64,000 nucleotides of DNA from the NCBI RefSeq assembly GCF_000026945.1, contig NC_012866.1, positions 186,001 through 250,000 of the forward strand, given 5' to 3'. Below the pieces are notes generated by a model. That model made no database searches. It was not told the origin of the DNA and was given only the letters and a program-made list of their open reading frames with translations. Position 1 is the stretch's first letter; the number at the start of each line of letters is the position of its first letter. This document shows positions 43,034-53,500 of this stretch, piece by piece. The DNA comes from Candida dubliniensis CD36. Its lineage: Eukaryota; Ascomycota; Pichiomycetes; Serinales; Debaryomycetaceae. A program made the translations under genes and the position numbers.

Positions 43034-45022
43034 ATGGAAAAACTTAGATCTAAGGGAATGACTGCCCGTCAATATCTATTGTTAACCTTCATTATTACAT
43101 TTCTTGTTTTGGTTTCAACCTATCTATATTGCCCTGATTACAACATCAAGAATTCATTTTTATCGAAAACCAATAAACCATACTTATCTATAAAGACATT
43201 AGACTTGAATGATACCCAAATCGACGATCTCAAACGTTTGGGGTTAACTCCGAAGAAATCGGTCGAGATAGTGAAACCAGATAACAGTAAGCAGACTATT
43301 CATGGAAGATTCTTACACATTACTGATTTCCATATTGATCATCATTACCAGAAAGGTAGTGATATTGGCAAAGTTTGTCATGGTGGTAAAGGAAAAGCTA
43401 GTAAATATGGGGATGCCATTTTGGGTTGTGATTCACCTCCTATTCTTGTTGAAGAAACATTTAAATGGATCACTGAAAACCTTATTGACAAGATAGATTT
43501 TATTGTGTACACTGGTGATTCAGCTAGACATGATAATGATAGAGATTATCCTAGAACTAGACGACACATTTTCGATATGAATAAAGAAATAAGTGATAAA
43601 TTTGTCACGTTGACTTCAGAATCTGATGGCCAGCCTCTTATTTACCCAGTGTCCAATAATGACATAATGCCTCATAATCTTATGGATATAGGTCCTTCTT
43701 TACAAACTAGAGAATTATTCGAAGCTTGGAGACCATTCATTCCTCAAGTTCAAATGCATACTTATTTGATGGGAGCATACTATTTCCAAGAAGTGATTCC
43801 TAACCAATTAGCAGTTTTATCACTCAACACAATGTATTGGTTTGACTCTAACCCTATGGTTGATGATTGTGATAATAGGAAAGATCCAGGATATAAACTA
43901 TTTGAGTGGTTAGGGTATGTTTTAAAAGAAATGAGGGCCCGTAATATGAAAGTATGGCTTTGTGGTCATGTACCACCCAATGAAAAGAATTATGACACCA
44001 CTTGTCTTCGTAAATACATTGCTTGGACCCACGAATATAGAGATGTCATAGTAGGAGGTTTATATGGTCATATGAATTTAGATCATTTTATCCCGTTGGA
44101 TTCAGTACAAGCTTATAAATCAATTAGAAAAGATTTTAAAGATGAGTTTGAACAGAAAACTATATTTAATGTGGATGACGAAGAGGAACATGCATTAGAA
44201 GATTCTAACTTATACAAGGCCTTGGATGAAAATTTTAGTGACAAATTTTTTAGAGTTACTGGTGGGGTCCCGAATAATAAAGTGAGATATTTGGAAACAC
44301 TTAGACGAGAATTGTATGCACCATTAAAGGGGAAGAAGAAGTCCGGGAATCATTTTGAAAGATATTCCATAGCTCATGTTACTGCGTCAATCATTCCTAC
44401 TTTCAACCCAGGTATGCGAGTGTGGGAATATAACATTACTGATTTGGAGAATAAGTTAGAGCAAGTTCAATTTGAACCGTGGGATAAGTTTTTCGCTGGT
44501 GTTGAACGAATGATTGAAGTACAATCCAATTACGATGAACAAGACGAAGATCCCGTGAATTATTGGGGAGAAATAGATGATATAACTATTGAAAAAAAGA
44601 GGAAGAAACACAAGAAAAAGAATAAGAAAAAGAAGAAAGATCATACATTCCCTAAACCTATGCCAGAAAATTTATCCCTCGGTCCTGCTTATATCGAGCA
44701 AACATTTACCCCTGAGAGATATGTACAATACTATGCCGACTTAGAAAACATCAATAAGGGGGACAAAAAATTTGGTTACGAAATCGAATATAGCACTGAT
44801 GATTCCTTATATGGATTAAAGGCATTGACAGTTAAAGAATGGATAAAGTTTGGTAGAACATTAGGAGAACCAGTAAAAAATATTGAAAATAAAACCAAAA
44901 AGAAGAAAGGGAAGGGGAAGAAAAAGAATAGTAAAAAATATAAAAAATTACAACAAATTTGGAACAATTATTTGAAACATGCATTTATTAGTTCAGATTA
45001 TGAACGTAAAGGATACGGTTAA
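43034..45022 (+). CDS. PPN1: Endopolyphosphatase Ppn1
   Basis: A 662-residue vacuolar polyphosphate-cutting enzyme of the calcineurin-like metallophosphoesterase family. A short cytosolic tail is followed by one membrane helix (about 12-31), i.e. a type II membrane protein. Metal-site motifs appear in order: GRFLHITDFHID (DxH) near 90-101, YTGDSARHDND (GDxxRH) near 158, VSNNDIMPHN (NxxxxxH) near 204, CGHVPP near 313 and GHMNLDHF near 346. The C-terminal third is very basic with Lys runs near 525-536 and 626-645, as expected for a polyphosphate-binding tail. The length matches yeast Ppn1 (about 674). It starts at the first ATG after a T-rich leader. Confidence 0.94.
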   Translation: MEKLRSKGMTARQYLLLTFIITFLVLVSTYLYCPDYNIKNSFLSKTNKPYLSIKTLDLNDTQIDDLKRLGLTPKKSVEIVKPDNSKQTIHGRFLHITDFHIDHHYQKGSDIGKVCHGGKGKASKYGDAILGCDSPPILVEETFKWITENLIDKIDFIVYTGDSARHDNDRDYPRTRRHIFDMNKEISDKFVTLTSESDGQPLIYPVSNNDIMPHNLMDIGPSLQTRELFEAWRPFIPQVQMHTYLMGAYYFQEVIPNQLAVLSLNTMYWFDSNPMVDDCDNRKDPGYKLFEWLGYVLKEMRARNMKVWLCGHVPPNEKNYDTTCLRKYIAWTHEYRDVIVGGLYGHMNLDHFIPLDSVQAYKSIRKDFKDEFEQKTIFNVDDEEEHALEDSNLYKALDENFSDKFFRVTGGVPNNKVRYLETLRRELYAPLKGKKKSGNHFERYSIAHVTASIIPTFNPGMRVWEYNITDLENKLEQVQFEPWDKFFAGVERMIEVQSNYDEQDEDPVNYWGEIDDITIEKKRKKHKKKNKKKKKDHTFPKPMPENLSLGPAYIEQTFTPERYVQYYADLENINKGDKKFGYEIEYSTDDSLYGLKALTVKEWIKFGRTLGEPVKNIENKTKKKKGKGKKKNSKKYKKLQQIWNNYLKHAFISSDYERKGYG

Positions 45023-45319
45023 CGATTTTTATTTTATATAGTCATTGATTATCATGATATAGTAATGAATATAAACTTTACATTTTTTAGATAAGGCAAT
45101 TGTTTTACAGATTTATCATAATGGTTTGTAGTTATTTATGGTCGCTATTCATCGATTCTTGATACTGGACTGTGAATCAAATCATCTCTACAACAGTTTC
45201 ACCATACATCAGAACTCAACTATAAAACTTACTAGCGTAATTCAACTATGATCACAACTAAAGAGAAATATGAACACTTTCTTTAAGGTAGTGTTTGTAT
45301 TGAAAAAAAAAAAAAAAAA

Positions 45320-45625
45320 ATGCTGAAAACTACAGTATCTAAGAAATTGAAATTATTAGAAAAGTCTATATACGACGATTTAATCAAAAAGATTAAAGAG
45401 TTAGATATAGACAAAAATACATTAGAAAAAATCGAAAATGTATTAAATAAACCTAAGCGGAAACCACCTGTAATTCCATTGGAGAAACAATGTGGTAAAT
45501 TAACAAAGAAAGGAGAAAGATGTAGAATAACCGTGTGTTACAAAAGAACATGCTGGGCTCACTTAACAACTGCAGAAAAAGAAGAATATAGGGAATTAAA
45601 TAAAAGCATATTGATTTTGATTTGA
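45320..45625 (+). CDS. Small protein with a compact zinc-binding motif
   Basis: 101 residues, with a charged helical N-terminal half (coiled-coil-like Lys/Leu/Ile/Glu pattern, about 1-50) and a motif CGKLTKKGERCRITVCYKRTC followed by WAHL. That arrangement, C..TkkG..Cr......C..H, resembles a small zinc-binding motif found in many short proteins. It begins with ATG immediately after an A-run (45302-45319), which makes the exact start uncertain. No name is assigned. It lies 300 bases after PPN1. It may be a real small gene or a fragment of a larger one. Confidence 0.55.
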   Translation: MLKTTVSKKLKLLEKSIYDDLIKKIKELDIDKNTLEKIENVLNKPKRKPPVIPLEKQCGKLTKKGERCRITVCYKRTCWAHLTTAEKEEYRELNKSILILI

Positions 45626-46042
45626 GATGGGTGGCTGTTGGGGTTCTCGTTGACAGAGTTGTTCCTTTGAACGTTGTTGAGTGGGATGTTTTGGTTTTGG
45701 TTTTGGTTTTGGTTTTGGTTTTTCTTTGAACAGACACACCTAGACTGCGTTAGGTAGTGCCGAGGATAAATATCCTATGACAATGGAAAATGCAACGTAT
45801 CCAGCCAAAGCAGAGGAGATAGCGGGTAACACCCAGCGGGGAACGTGGTGCGCAATGTCGAGAACAACAGTATATAAATAAGTAGTTTTTCCCAGGTGTA
45901 ATTTGGGTCAGGTATAGAGGGCGGACGAGGCAGGCAAGAACCCAATTACAACACGTTATAGTAGTAATATATATGTTAACCAAGCTACACGACTATAACC
46001 GCTCGCAAGCGCTCACATACAACTTGTCATTCTTCGTTCTCA

Positions 46043-46434
46043 TCAGTCTTCTAAATCCTCAGTAACTTTGGACAATTTAGCCATGATTTTAATCTGTTTA
46101 TTGGCTGGCCTTGTAGACATTTTGTTGATGCGGCTTGGATTTTCTAACGAGATAGCACAATTGCCTAGCAAGTGATCAGCAAAACAAAGTTGACAAGGTT
46201 GGTAACATCAATGGGCGATTCTTCGGGATTGTAGGGGTCCTCAACTTTTTCCAAGTCTTTGGTGCTGAATTTCCACAACCTTGCTCTATTATGATAGATA
46301 GTTGTTCCCAAAGAAACGACTAGATCGTTTCTCGAACCGCTTGCCAATTGTGACAAGTTGTTCTTCGTATGTGTTATCTCTGTAGGACATTTCTTTATAG
46401 AGCACCTAGAAGGTATATATTCTTGGAGTGTTCC
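46043..46434 (-). pseudogene. Decayed coding remnant, family unknown
   Basis: On the minus strand two adjacent frames carry protein-like sequence that joins if one frameshift is allowed. The first (46165-46434) runs from a stop through LASGSRNDLVVSLGTTIYHN and continues to DPYNPEESPIDVTNL before TAG. The second (46043 to about 46212) reads FADHLLGNCAISLENPSRIN, then KMSTRPANKQIKIM and ends KVTEDLED followed by TGA. Amino acid composition is balanced and globular-like, unlike the repeat-built frames in the other gaps. I do not recognise the family. It may be a frameshifted gene, a degraded element gene, or one with a tiny unrecognised intron. Confidence 0.4.
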
Positions 46435-47185
46435 TCAATTTTTCTTCTGCGATTCGACGTCGAGAGGGGGGGGGAAATTGGCAGATATATATACCTATAT
46501 AAGTCATGTACACAGCCCACCCGCTTACACACGGCTAATGCCTATACCGCCCCCTGTGTTATTGGTACCTTGAGGGTTGTTGATTATTATTCTTAACTGA
46601 AGTACCTTAAGGAATGTTATCTTCTAGCTTTGAGTAATACTAATAATATAAATTAATGTGTATTAATTATATACTATAATGAGGTTTAAATTGAAATTGT
46701 AGATGATTCTAAAAAGACAGACTATGTAAAATAAAGAGGTTGTTGGGCATTTAAATATATCCCATAAAATAAATAAAGAGGGGTAATAGAATATTGATAT
46801 ACGAACTCCGGGATAACACAAGACTCAATCTTAAAACTGTGGAGAATATGTTTGTGTTTGTCAATTATTCGTTAGAATATTGTGCCGTACACCCTGGTGA
46901 TTTATTCCTAATGAGATGCAAACGGATGTTAAACAAAGTTTTACGCCCACTCAAAGTTTATATTGAGCATCTCGTTTCTATATCAAATCTACTAAAATGT
47001 TGTTACTTTTCTGTTCCTGTTATATTCTTGTATCATCTGACGAATTAACATCCCAACCCCACTGATGGCGAAACCTGCACGACCAGTTCGGCACTCTCAC
47101 GTCAAGACACAAAGTAGCGCATAAACCAACGGAATATTGTACAATAAATTGTTTTGAAAAAGTTCGCGACTTATAAACAAGGGCT

Positions 47186-47215
47186 AAAGCCCTAAAAATT
47201 AACGATTTGCACGTG
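47186..47215 (+). promoter_or_regulatory. Tbf1 (AGCCCTAA) and Cbf1 (CACGTG) sites for RPP0
   Basis: AGCCCTAA, the reverse complement of TTAGGGCT, at 47188-47195, and CACGTG at 47210-47215, about 200 bases before the RPP0 ATG. The same pair occurs upstream of RPS18, in the opposite order. Confidence 0.7.
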
Positions 47216-47412
47216 ACTTGATTTTATTTGTATGTTACTCTATCAAAGATCTTTGCGCTCCTAACAAGCACTAACAACTCACTTTTCATGATTTTTCTTT
47301 TTTTTTTTTTCACCAGCACTGTTCCAACCTCCTTCTTTTTTTTTGTTTCTTTTCGCTTCGTCAGTAATTTAAACCATTAAATTCCTATCGTCAATAATAA
47401 ATCAAAGTCGAA

Positions 47413-48351
47413 ATGGGTGGTGCTAGAGAAAAGAAAGTTCAATACTTTACCAAATTAAGAGAATTATTAGAAGAATACAAATCTATCTTCGTCGTTGGTG
47501 TTGATAATGTTTCTTCCCAACAAATGCATGAAATCAGAAAGGCCTTAAGAGGTGATGCCGTCGTCTTGATGGGTAAAAACACCATGGTCAGAAGAGCTAT
47601 CAGAGGTTTCTTGTCTGAATTACCAGAATTTGAAAAATTGTTGCCATTCATCAAAGGTAACGTTGGTTTCATTTTCACTAACAGTGATTTAAAAACTATT
47701 AGAGACACTGTTGTTTCTAATGTCGTTGCTGCTCCAGCCAGAGCTGGTGCCGTTGCTCCAAAGGATGTTTGGATTCCAGCTGGTAACACTGGTATGGAAC
47801 CAGGTAAGACCTCTTTCTTCCAAGCTTTGGGTGTCCCAACCAAGATTGCCAGAGGTACCATTGAAATTGTTTCCGATGTTAAAGTCGTTGAACAAGATGC
47901 TAAAGTTGGTCCTTCTGAAGCCACTTTGTTGAACATGTTGAACATCTCTCCATTCACTTATGGTATGTCAGTTGTTCAAGTTTACGACAATGGTCAAGTC
48001 TTCCCATCATCCATCTTGGATATCACCGATGACGAATTGATCAGCCATTTCGTTTCTGCTATCAACACCATTGCTTCTATTTCTTTGGCTGTTGGTTACC
48101 CAACCTTGCCATCTGTTGGTCACTCCATCATCAACAACTACAAGAACGTCTTGGCTTTATCTATTGCCACCGACTACACTTACGAAGGTTCTGAAGCTGT
48201 TAAAGACAGATTAGCCAACCCAGAAGCTTACGCTGCTGCTGCTCCAGCTGCCGCCGCTGCTGGTGGTGCTGCCGAAGAAGCTGCCACTGAAGAAGCTGCT
48301 GCCGATGAAGAAGAATCTGATGACGATATGGGTTTCGGTTTATTCGATTAA
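47413..48351 (+). CDS. RPP0: 60S acidic ribosomal stalk protein P0 (uL10)
   Basis: A 312-residue protein that anchors P1/P2 on the 60S stalk and recruits translation GTPases. The N-terminal rRNA-binding domain starts [20 protein letters not shown], then [14 protein letters not shown]; the middle is the eukaryotic insertion domain; the C-terminus has an Ala-rich hinge and the conserved acidic tail ending [13 protein letters not shown], shared with P1/P2. Length is identical to yeast Rpp0. Codon use is the most biased in the window. The overlapping minus-strand frames are shadows of that bias. Confidence 0.98.
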   Translation: MGGAREKKVQYFTKLRELLEEYKSIFVVGVDNVSSQQMHEIRKALRGDAVVLMGKNTMVRRAIRGFLSELPEFEKLLPFIKGNVGFIFTNSDLKTIRDTVVSNVVAAPARAGAVAPKDVWIPAGNTGMEPGKTSFFQALGVPTKIARGTIEIVSDVKVVEQDAKVGPSEATLLNMLNISPFTYGMSVVQVYDNGQVFPSSILDITDDELISHFVSAINTIASISLAVGYPTLPSVGHSIINNYKNVLALSIATDYTYEGSEAVKDRLANPEAYAAAAPAAAAAGGAAEEAATEEAAADEEESDDDMGFGLFD

Positions 48352-48501
48352 ACGGAAGAATCACGATTGTATAATTAGTATATCATTATTTAAAAAATAC
48401 AAATTTTCGTCTTCATATAACAACTTTTTTTTTTTTTTTGCTATTTGTGGATTTGAATGCTCGTTCTTTTTTTTTTTGCAACAACTGACAACTATCTAGT
48501 A

Positions 48502-49722
48502 ATGCAAACAACAGTCAACTGGTATACCTATGGTTCCAATTCCACAATAAATGATGTTACTTATAGCTTGGCTTCAGTTTCACCAAAGAAATCCTTGGAA
48601 TGTGAATTGACTATTGAATTTCTTAAAATAATCTACATCATTGATGAAGCTCCATACGATTCATGGCAAAAAACCATCGATTCCTGCCAAACAATCTACC
48701 AATCTTTCGAACGAATATCAGGAATACTCATAAACCAACCAAATTTAGAAAATAATGTAGCTAATTTCGTAAAAAACAATCGACTCAAGTACATTCTTGA
48801 AAATGTTATACTTGAGAGTTTAAAGTCACAAATTTCAAAATGGGATATATTAGTGCACATTAATAATTTGTATCCGGTATCTTCACTTATCGAAATAGTC
48901 TATGACTGGTCAATCATTTATTCTGTTAATATCGATGAAGAATTATCCATAGTTCTATTATGCACATTTCAGGTCTACAGAAATATTGAAGATGAAAAAT
49001 ATAAACTGGAACTTATGGTTAAGGAAATCAAGCAAAGACACAGAAACCCAGGAATACAAGGAAGAAATGTTAACAAGGTTATTTTATTAATTTTGGGTAA
49101 AGTAAAACCAACATTCATTTTCTTTGAACTTATCAAACAGCTGATATTGTATGCAAAAACAGAATGTGAGATTAACCATTTAATTCAAGATTTTGCAACA
49201 CTACTGGATAATCTAAAACAAACTGTTAATCAAGAAAATGATATTGGGTTAACAAAGATAAAGTTATCAATTCAGGAGATTATTATTATTATATTAAAAT
49301 CATCGTATGAAAAGATAAATAGGATATGTTTCCAGCAAGTTCAATCAGATTACGAGAGTATTTTTCAGACTTTGCTGACTGCTTATCAATCTCAACTTGC
49401 CAGTTCTACAATGGTCCAAAATTCTGACATACAACCATTCATTAATGACTATAATAACAATCCAAATCCAAGCTTAAACAGAGAAGACGCAGCAGAATGG
49501 ATTAATAATGTATTTTGCAATTCAGAAAATGTTGAAGATGATGACGATTATTTTGAACCTGAGTTCGAATTGCCAAAAATAATGACAGAAGGTGGTAACT
49601 CTTTGGCAAAGCCTCACAGGATATCATTAACTGAACATGTTAAACGGTTAACACTGAGGGGAACTCCAAAAGACAAATCAAAATGGCATTTCTGGAGATT
49701 TGCAAAAAACAAAAGACCTTAA
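48502..49722 (+). CDS. Conserved hypothetical protein, all-helical, acidic
   Basis: 406 residues from the ATG at 48502 (an upstream in-frame ATG at 48457 would translate a poly-T run into Phe and is unlikely). Secondary structure is predicted helical through most of its length, with Leu/Ile/Glu/Lys heptad-like stretches. An acidic patch EDDDDYFEPEFELPKI near 350-365 is followed by a basic C-terminal tail rich in Lys/Arg/Trp. No signal peptide, membrane helix or known motif was recognised. It follows RPP0 by 150 bases on the same strand and is convergent with MRPS16. No function is assigned. Confidence 0.75.
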   Translation: MQTTVNWYTYGSNSTINDVTYSLASVSPKKSLECELTIEFLKIIYIIDEAPYDSWQKTIDSCQTIYQSFERISGILINQPNLENNVANFVKNNRLKYILENVILESLKSQISKWDILVHINNLYPVSSLIEIVYDWSIIYSVNIDEELSIVLLCTFQVYRNIEDEKYKLELMVKEIKQRHRNPGIQGRNVNKVILLILGKVKPTFIFFELIKQLILYAKTECEINHLIQDFATLLDNLKQTVNQENDIGLTKIKLSIQEIIIIILKSSYEKINRICFQQVQSDYESIFQTLLTAYQSQLASSTMVQNSDIQPFINDYNNNPNPSLNREDAAEWINNVFCNSENVEDDDDYFEPEFELPKIMTEGGNSLAKPHRISLTEHVKRLTLRGTPKDKSKWHFWRFAKNKRP

Positions 49723-49838
49723 AAAAGCTTCGTGAACCAAATTACACATCTCCTAATACAAGGAAAGAAAATTCCAATAGTAGTTTATTAAATTCCATCC
49801 TATTTACATGAAAATAATATATATATAATGCCTTCTTT

Positions 49839-50270
49839 TTAATCTCTCTTTCTCACATAATCTACTGGAAGTTCTTGAGTTTCTCTAATTTCTTCAACCA
49901 CAGGTTTATCAATATGTTGACTTAATGCACTTGTCTTTGGCCAGAATTGTGGCAATAACCCAACCTTCTTAAGTAACCAAGTGACACGAGGAGTAGGAAC
50001 TGCACCCATACCTAACCAATATTTTGTCCTGTGCAAATCCAATGATACATCTTTTATTTTCAAGCCTGAGTCATTACCCGAAGATGGAACTGGAATAGGA
50101 TTATAAGTACCAATGACTTCCATTGGCAATTTTTGTTGGGCTTTCTTAGCCTTCATCACAACAATGTTATATATTGGTTGGTGCTTTCTTCCAAAACGTG
50201 CCAATCTTATTTTAACCATATTACGTTTATAGGCCGTTTTTTCGGCAACTGACATTATTGGAGACGACAT
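49839..50270 (-). CDS. MRPS16: Mitochondrial small-subunit ribosomal protein bS16m
   Basis: A 143-residue protein of the S16 family: VKIRLARFGRKHQPIYNIVV near 19-38, then VIGTYNPIP and DLHRTKYWLGMGAVPT, all usual S16 blocks. The yeast homologue is about 121 residues. The short N-terminal extension before the family core may be a targeting peptide; a second ATG lies at the sixth codon. The stop is about 115 bases from the stop of the preceding plus-strand gene. Confidence 0.93.
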   Translation of the reverse strand: MSSPIMSVAEKTAYKRNMVKIRLARFGRKHQPIYNIVVMKAKKAQQKLPMEVIGTYNPIPVPSSGNDSGLKIKDVSLDLHRTKYWLGMGAVPTPRVTWLLKKVGLLPQFWPKTSALSQHIDKPVVEEIRETQELPVDYVRKRD

Positions 50271-50522
50271 TTGATATGGTAACCTTGGTTGCCAGAGTAT
50301 TATTGATCAATTGTGATGTAAGAAAAAAAAAAATTTAACAATTCCATATTGATGGTTAAAAAAAAAAAAAAAAAAAAAAAACCCATAAATCATACCATTA
50401 TGCACGACCATTCATTTTTTATGTTTTGCAACATTAGAGTATCAATACATTTCTTCTACATATTGAACAAGTTTTTACTAATATTCAATTTTATCTATTA
50501 TACAAACGGCCACTAACTTCCA

Positions 50523-53500
50523 CTAAAGTTTCTTCTTTGCCTTAAATTTCTGTTTAGGTTTAGAAATCTTGGATTTACCTAAAGTTTTACCCTTTTTCAA
50601 AACAGGAGAGCTTTCCGCATCATCATCAGACCAATTATCTTCTTCGTTTCTCGATCTTTTAAATTTCAATTTATTCTTTTGACCTCTAATTGGAGCTTGT
50701 TTAACAGCATCCAAGTAAGCATCAATACCTGATCCCTTATTAGCCAATGGATCTTCCTCATTATCTTCCTTAAAGACCAATTTACCATTCTTGGTCTTAA
50801 ATTCTTCCTTTTTATTCTGCAAGTCTTGTTTGGTGAATTTCTTTGGCTTGGAGGATGAAATATGGGCTAATGCTTGTCTATCCAACAAATTCAATGGCTC
50901 ATCACCAGTTTCCAATATAAATTGGTTAGACTTGCCAGCTTTCTTTTGTCTATTGGCATCTTCATCATAAATATCAACTTCATCTTCAGAAATATCGGAA
51001 TCATACAAGGCTTCTTCATAAGCAGAAACAAATTTCTTTTCTGAATTATGATTGGATGCAGCTTCACCTTCAGCCTCAGCCTCAGCTTCTTGTTTTCTCT
51101 TAGCTCTGTTTCTAGATTTTTTGATATTGGCAACCAATTTCTTATCTTCTTCAGGTATACATCTTTCAACTTCTTCAACACCAAACTTTCTAATTAATCT
51201 TTCCAAAATATGTTTAACTTTAGATTTGAAGTGACCTTTGTGTTCATGTGACCATCTCATTAATTTGCTCAACAATTCAGACAAATTTTGTTTAACCATA
51301 TCTTCTGGTAAAGACAATACTTCAACTTTGACAAATCCAATAGCTGATTTAGCAATTTCACGTGAGTTATGAGTTAAAAATAGCTCAACAGTGGATGCAA
51401 TTTCCAATAACACATCAGTAGGCAAAACATCTTTAAATTCAAATATTAAGCAAGAAATTGCTGTAATTGTGGCCGAAATCATATGAGGATTTTGCGCAGC
51501 TAAACCAGCACTAACCATTGTGAAAAATTCCGTTAATGAAGCTGATGAATTAGGAACATCAGAGTCAAAACCAGGAACTCTAGAATTCTCAATAACACCA
51601 CCATCATTCATCTTTTGACCCATTTTAATTAAAATCTGGTATGACAACCCTCTTGATCTTTCATTAACATCTTTGGTTGCCATGATGATTTCTTGCAAAA
51701 TAGATGGGATAAAATATAAATCAGTAGATGGTAACAATTCTAAAACTAATAATATTGCGTTAAGTCTTGATGATCTTGCTGAATTGTGTGTTTGTTCTAT
51801 TGTTTCAATTAACACTCTTTCAATCTCCCCTATAAATTTCAAAATTGATTGTTTACCAGTTTCAGTTTCTGCCATTCTTGAAATAATTCGATAAGCCCTT
51901 TTTTGCATTAATGGATTTTTTGCCAAAGAAACGGTAGCAACAAAAATAGAAAACAAGGCGTTATGAGAAGATTCTGGAACGTATTTAGCCATGGCTACAA
52001 TCAAATCCATCATGGTAATACTAGTGCTTGGAATTTCCGTTTTGCTTTGCTGCTGAGAAGTTTGACCTGCTTCTTCATCCATAGCTTGTTTTAACATTCC
52101 ACATACTTTATCAAATGTGGTGGCTAATTCATCTTTTGGTGTGATATTCAAGTAGGTTTCAATAGTCTCCAAAACAAATCCTCTAGAATCTGCTACTGTA
52201 TAAGTGAAAACATTAAACAAGACAGTTAAAATGTTACCAGCAATGGTACTTAAATATTCAACATTTTTACGTGCTTCCTCCTTTGGGAACTCTTGTTGCA
52301 TCAACAAATCTTCGTCTAACGCACCATCACGGTAGGCAACATTTGATTCAACTAATAGTCTCCATGCATGACAAATTGGAACTCTCAACTCAACTTTGGC
52401 AAACATTAAATCCGAGAGTTTAGTTGCAAAAGCTTCATCAAAAGCAGAAGTTAAATCCTTTGGCAAATCACAAAAGTGCGGCAACAAAGACCAAATTTGA
52501 TCCACAATTGTTTGAAAAATCTTGCTGTTAATAGACTCTTTGTTATCGGATTGTTCAATTTTCGAGTTGAAAAACTCGATATTTGGCAAAATAGAATTCT
52601 TGTAAAAGTCCAATTCAGCAAACCTCACATTATCTCTTAAGATTGGCAATAACCAAGCTCTACCAGGACCACCATTTTCACCAGTCAAATTCAATGGCAA
52701 CACACTTAGAACAACTTCGGGCCCCATAGATGAAATTGATGCAGCGATGACATCTTCTGCTTCTTTATTGTAAGGGAAATTATCAGTTTCGTTTGTTCTC
52801 AAATCACCTACATTTTTCAACACACCAAGGAAATCAGGATTGGCTCTACTTCTCAATTTCAAAATGGTAGCGGTGGTAAATTCCAAAATTTCCTTAGTAG
52901 CATTTTGATACTTTATTGAAAATAAAATCTCTTCAATCATCTTGTTAATGTATGTTATGGTGTCATCAACTGCTTCATAAATCTCGCTCGTGATTCCATT
53001 TGTTGCAGATGGCTGCAACAAGAATTTATCTGGAATTGATTGAGAAACAATAGCAATAAGGCACTGTGAAGCACTACTATAAATATCCTTTGATTCAGAT
53101 GCCAAGTATGATGAAACAATAGGTAACACAGTAGGTAATTTGGTAACACAGGATTCTGCAGATAACAAGGCAAAACTCTCTAAAGCTTTGGCAACAACCG
53201 CCAACCAAGAAGCAGCCAAATGTGTATCATTGATGGATGGTTTCAAATCAAAAATAACATTCAAAACCCGAGTAAATTTCTCAACATCGATAACATCTGT
53301 CATTGATTGAAATAATCCTTCAAAGGCACCAAAGGCAGAAGAAACCAAAAATTGATCAGAAGTCTTTGAAATCTCCAACAAAATATCACACAACTCTTCA
53401 ATTTTATTAACTGGCCAAGAATTGGTTGAAGTAATCATTTTGATTAATTGCAAAACATGGATAATTTGAGAATTTACTTCTTTGTTCTTCTTCTGTGTTT

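Larger units (their letters stand above)
45626..47412. other. Intergenic region with a decayed coding block and the RPP0 promoter
   Basis: About 1.8 kb. Near 45690-45722 a (GGTTTT)n repeat. From about 45740 to 46600 the base composition is more balanced than any nearby intergenic DNA and includes a TATATAAATA box (45871-45880), a CGCTC repeat near 46000 and the reading-frame remnant at 46043-46434. A frame at 46794-47048 is not supported. The RPP0 promoter with Tbf1 and Cbf1 sites is at 47186-47215. Confidence 0.55.

Noticed and set aside
46794..47048. Plus-strand frame of 84 codons before RPP0
   Set aside because: It starts at a TTG, not ATG, has no recognisable homology, and only a 67-codon part follows the first ATG.
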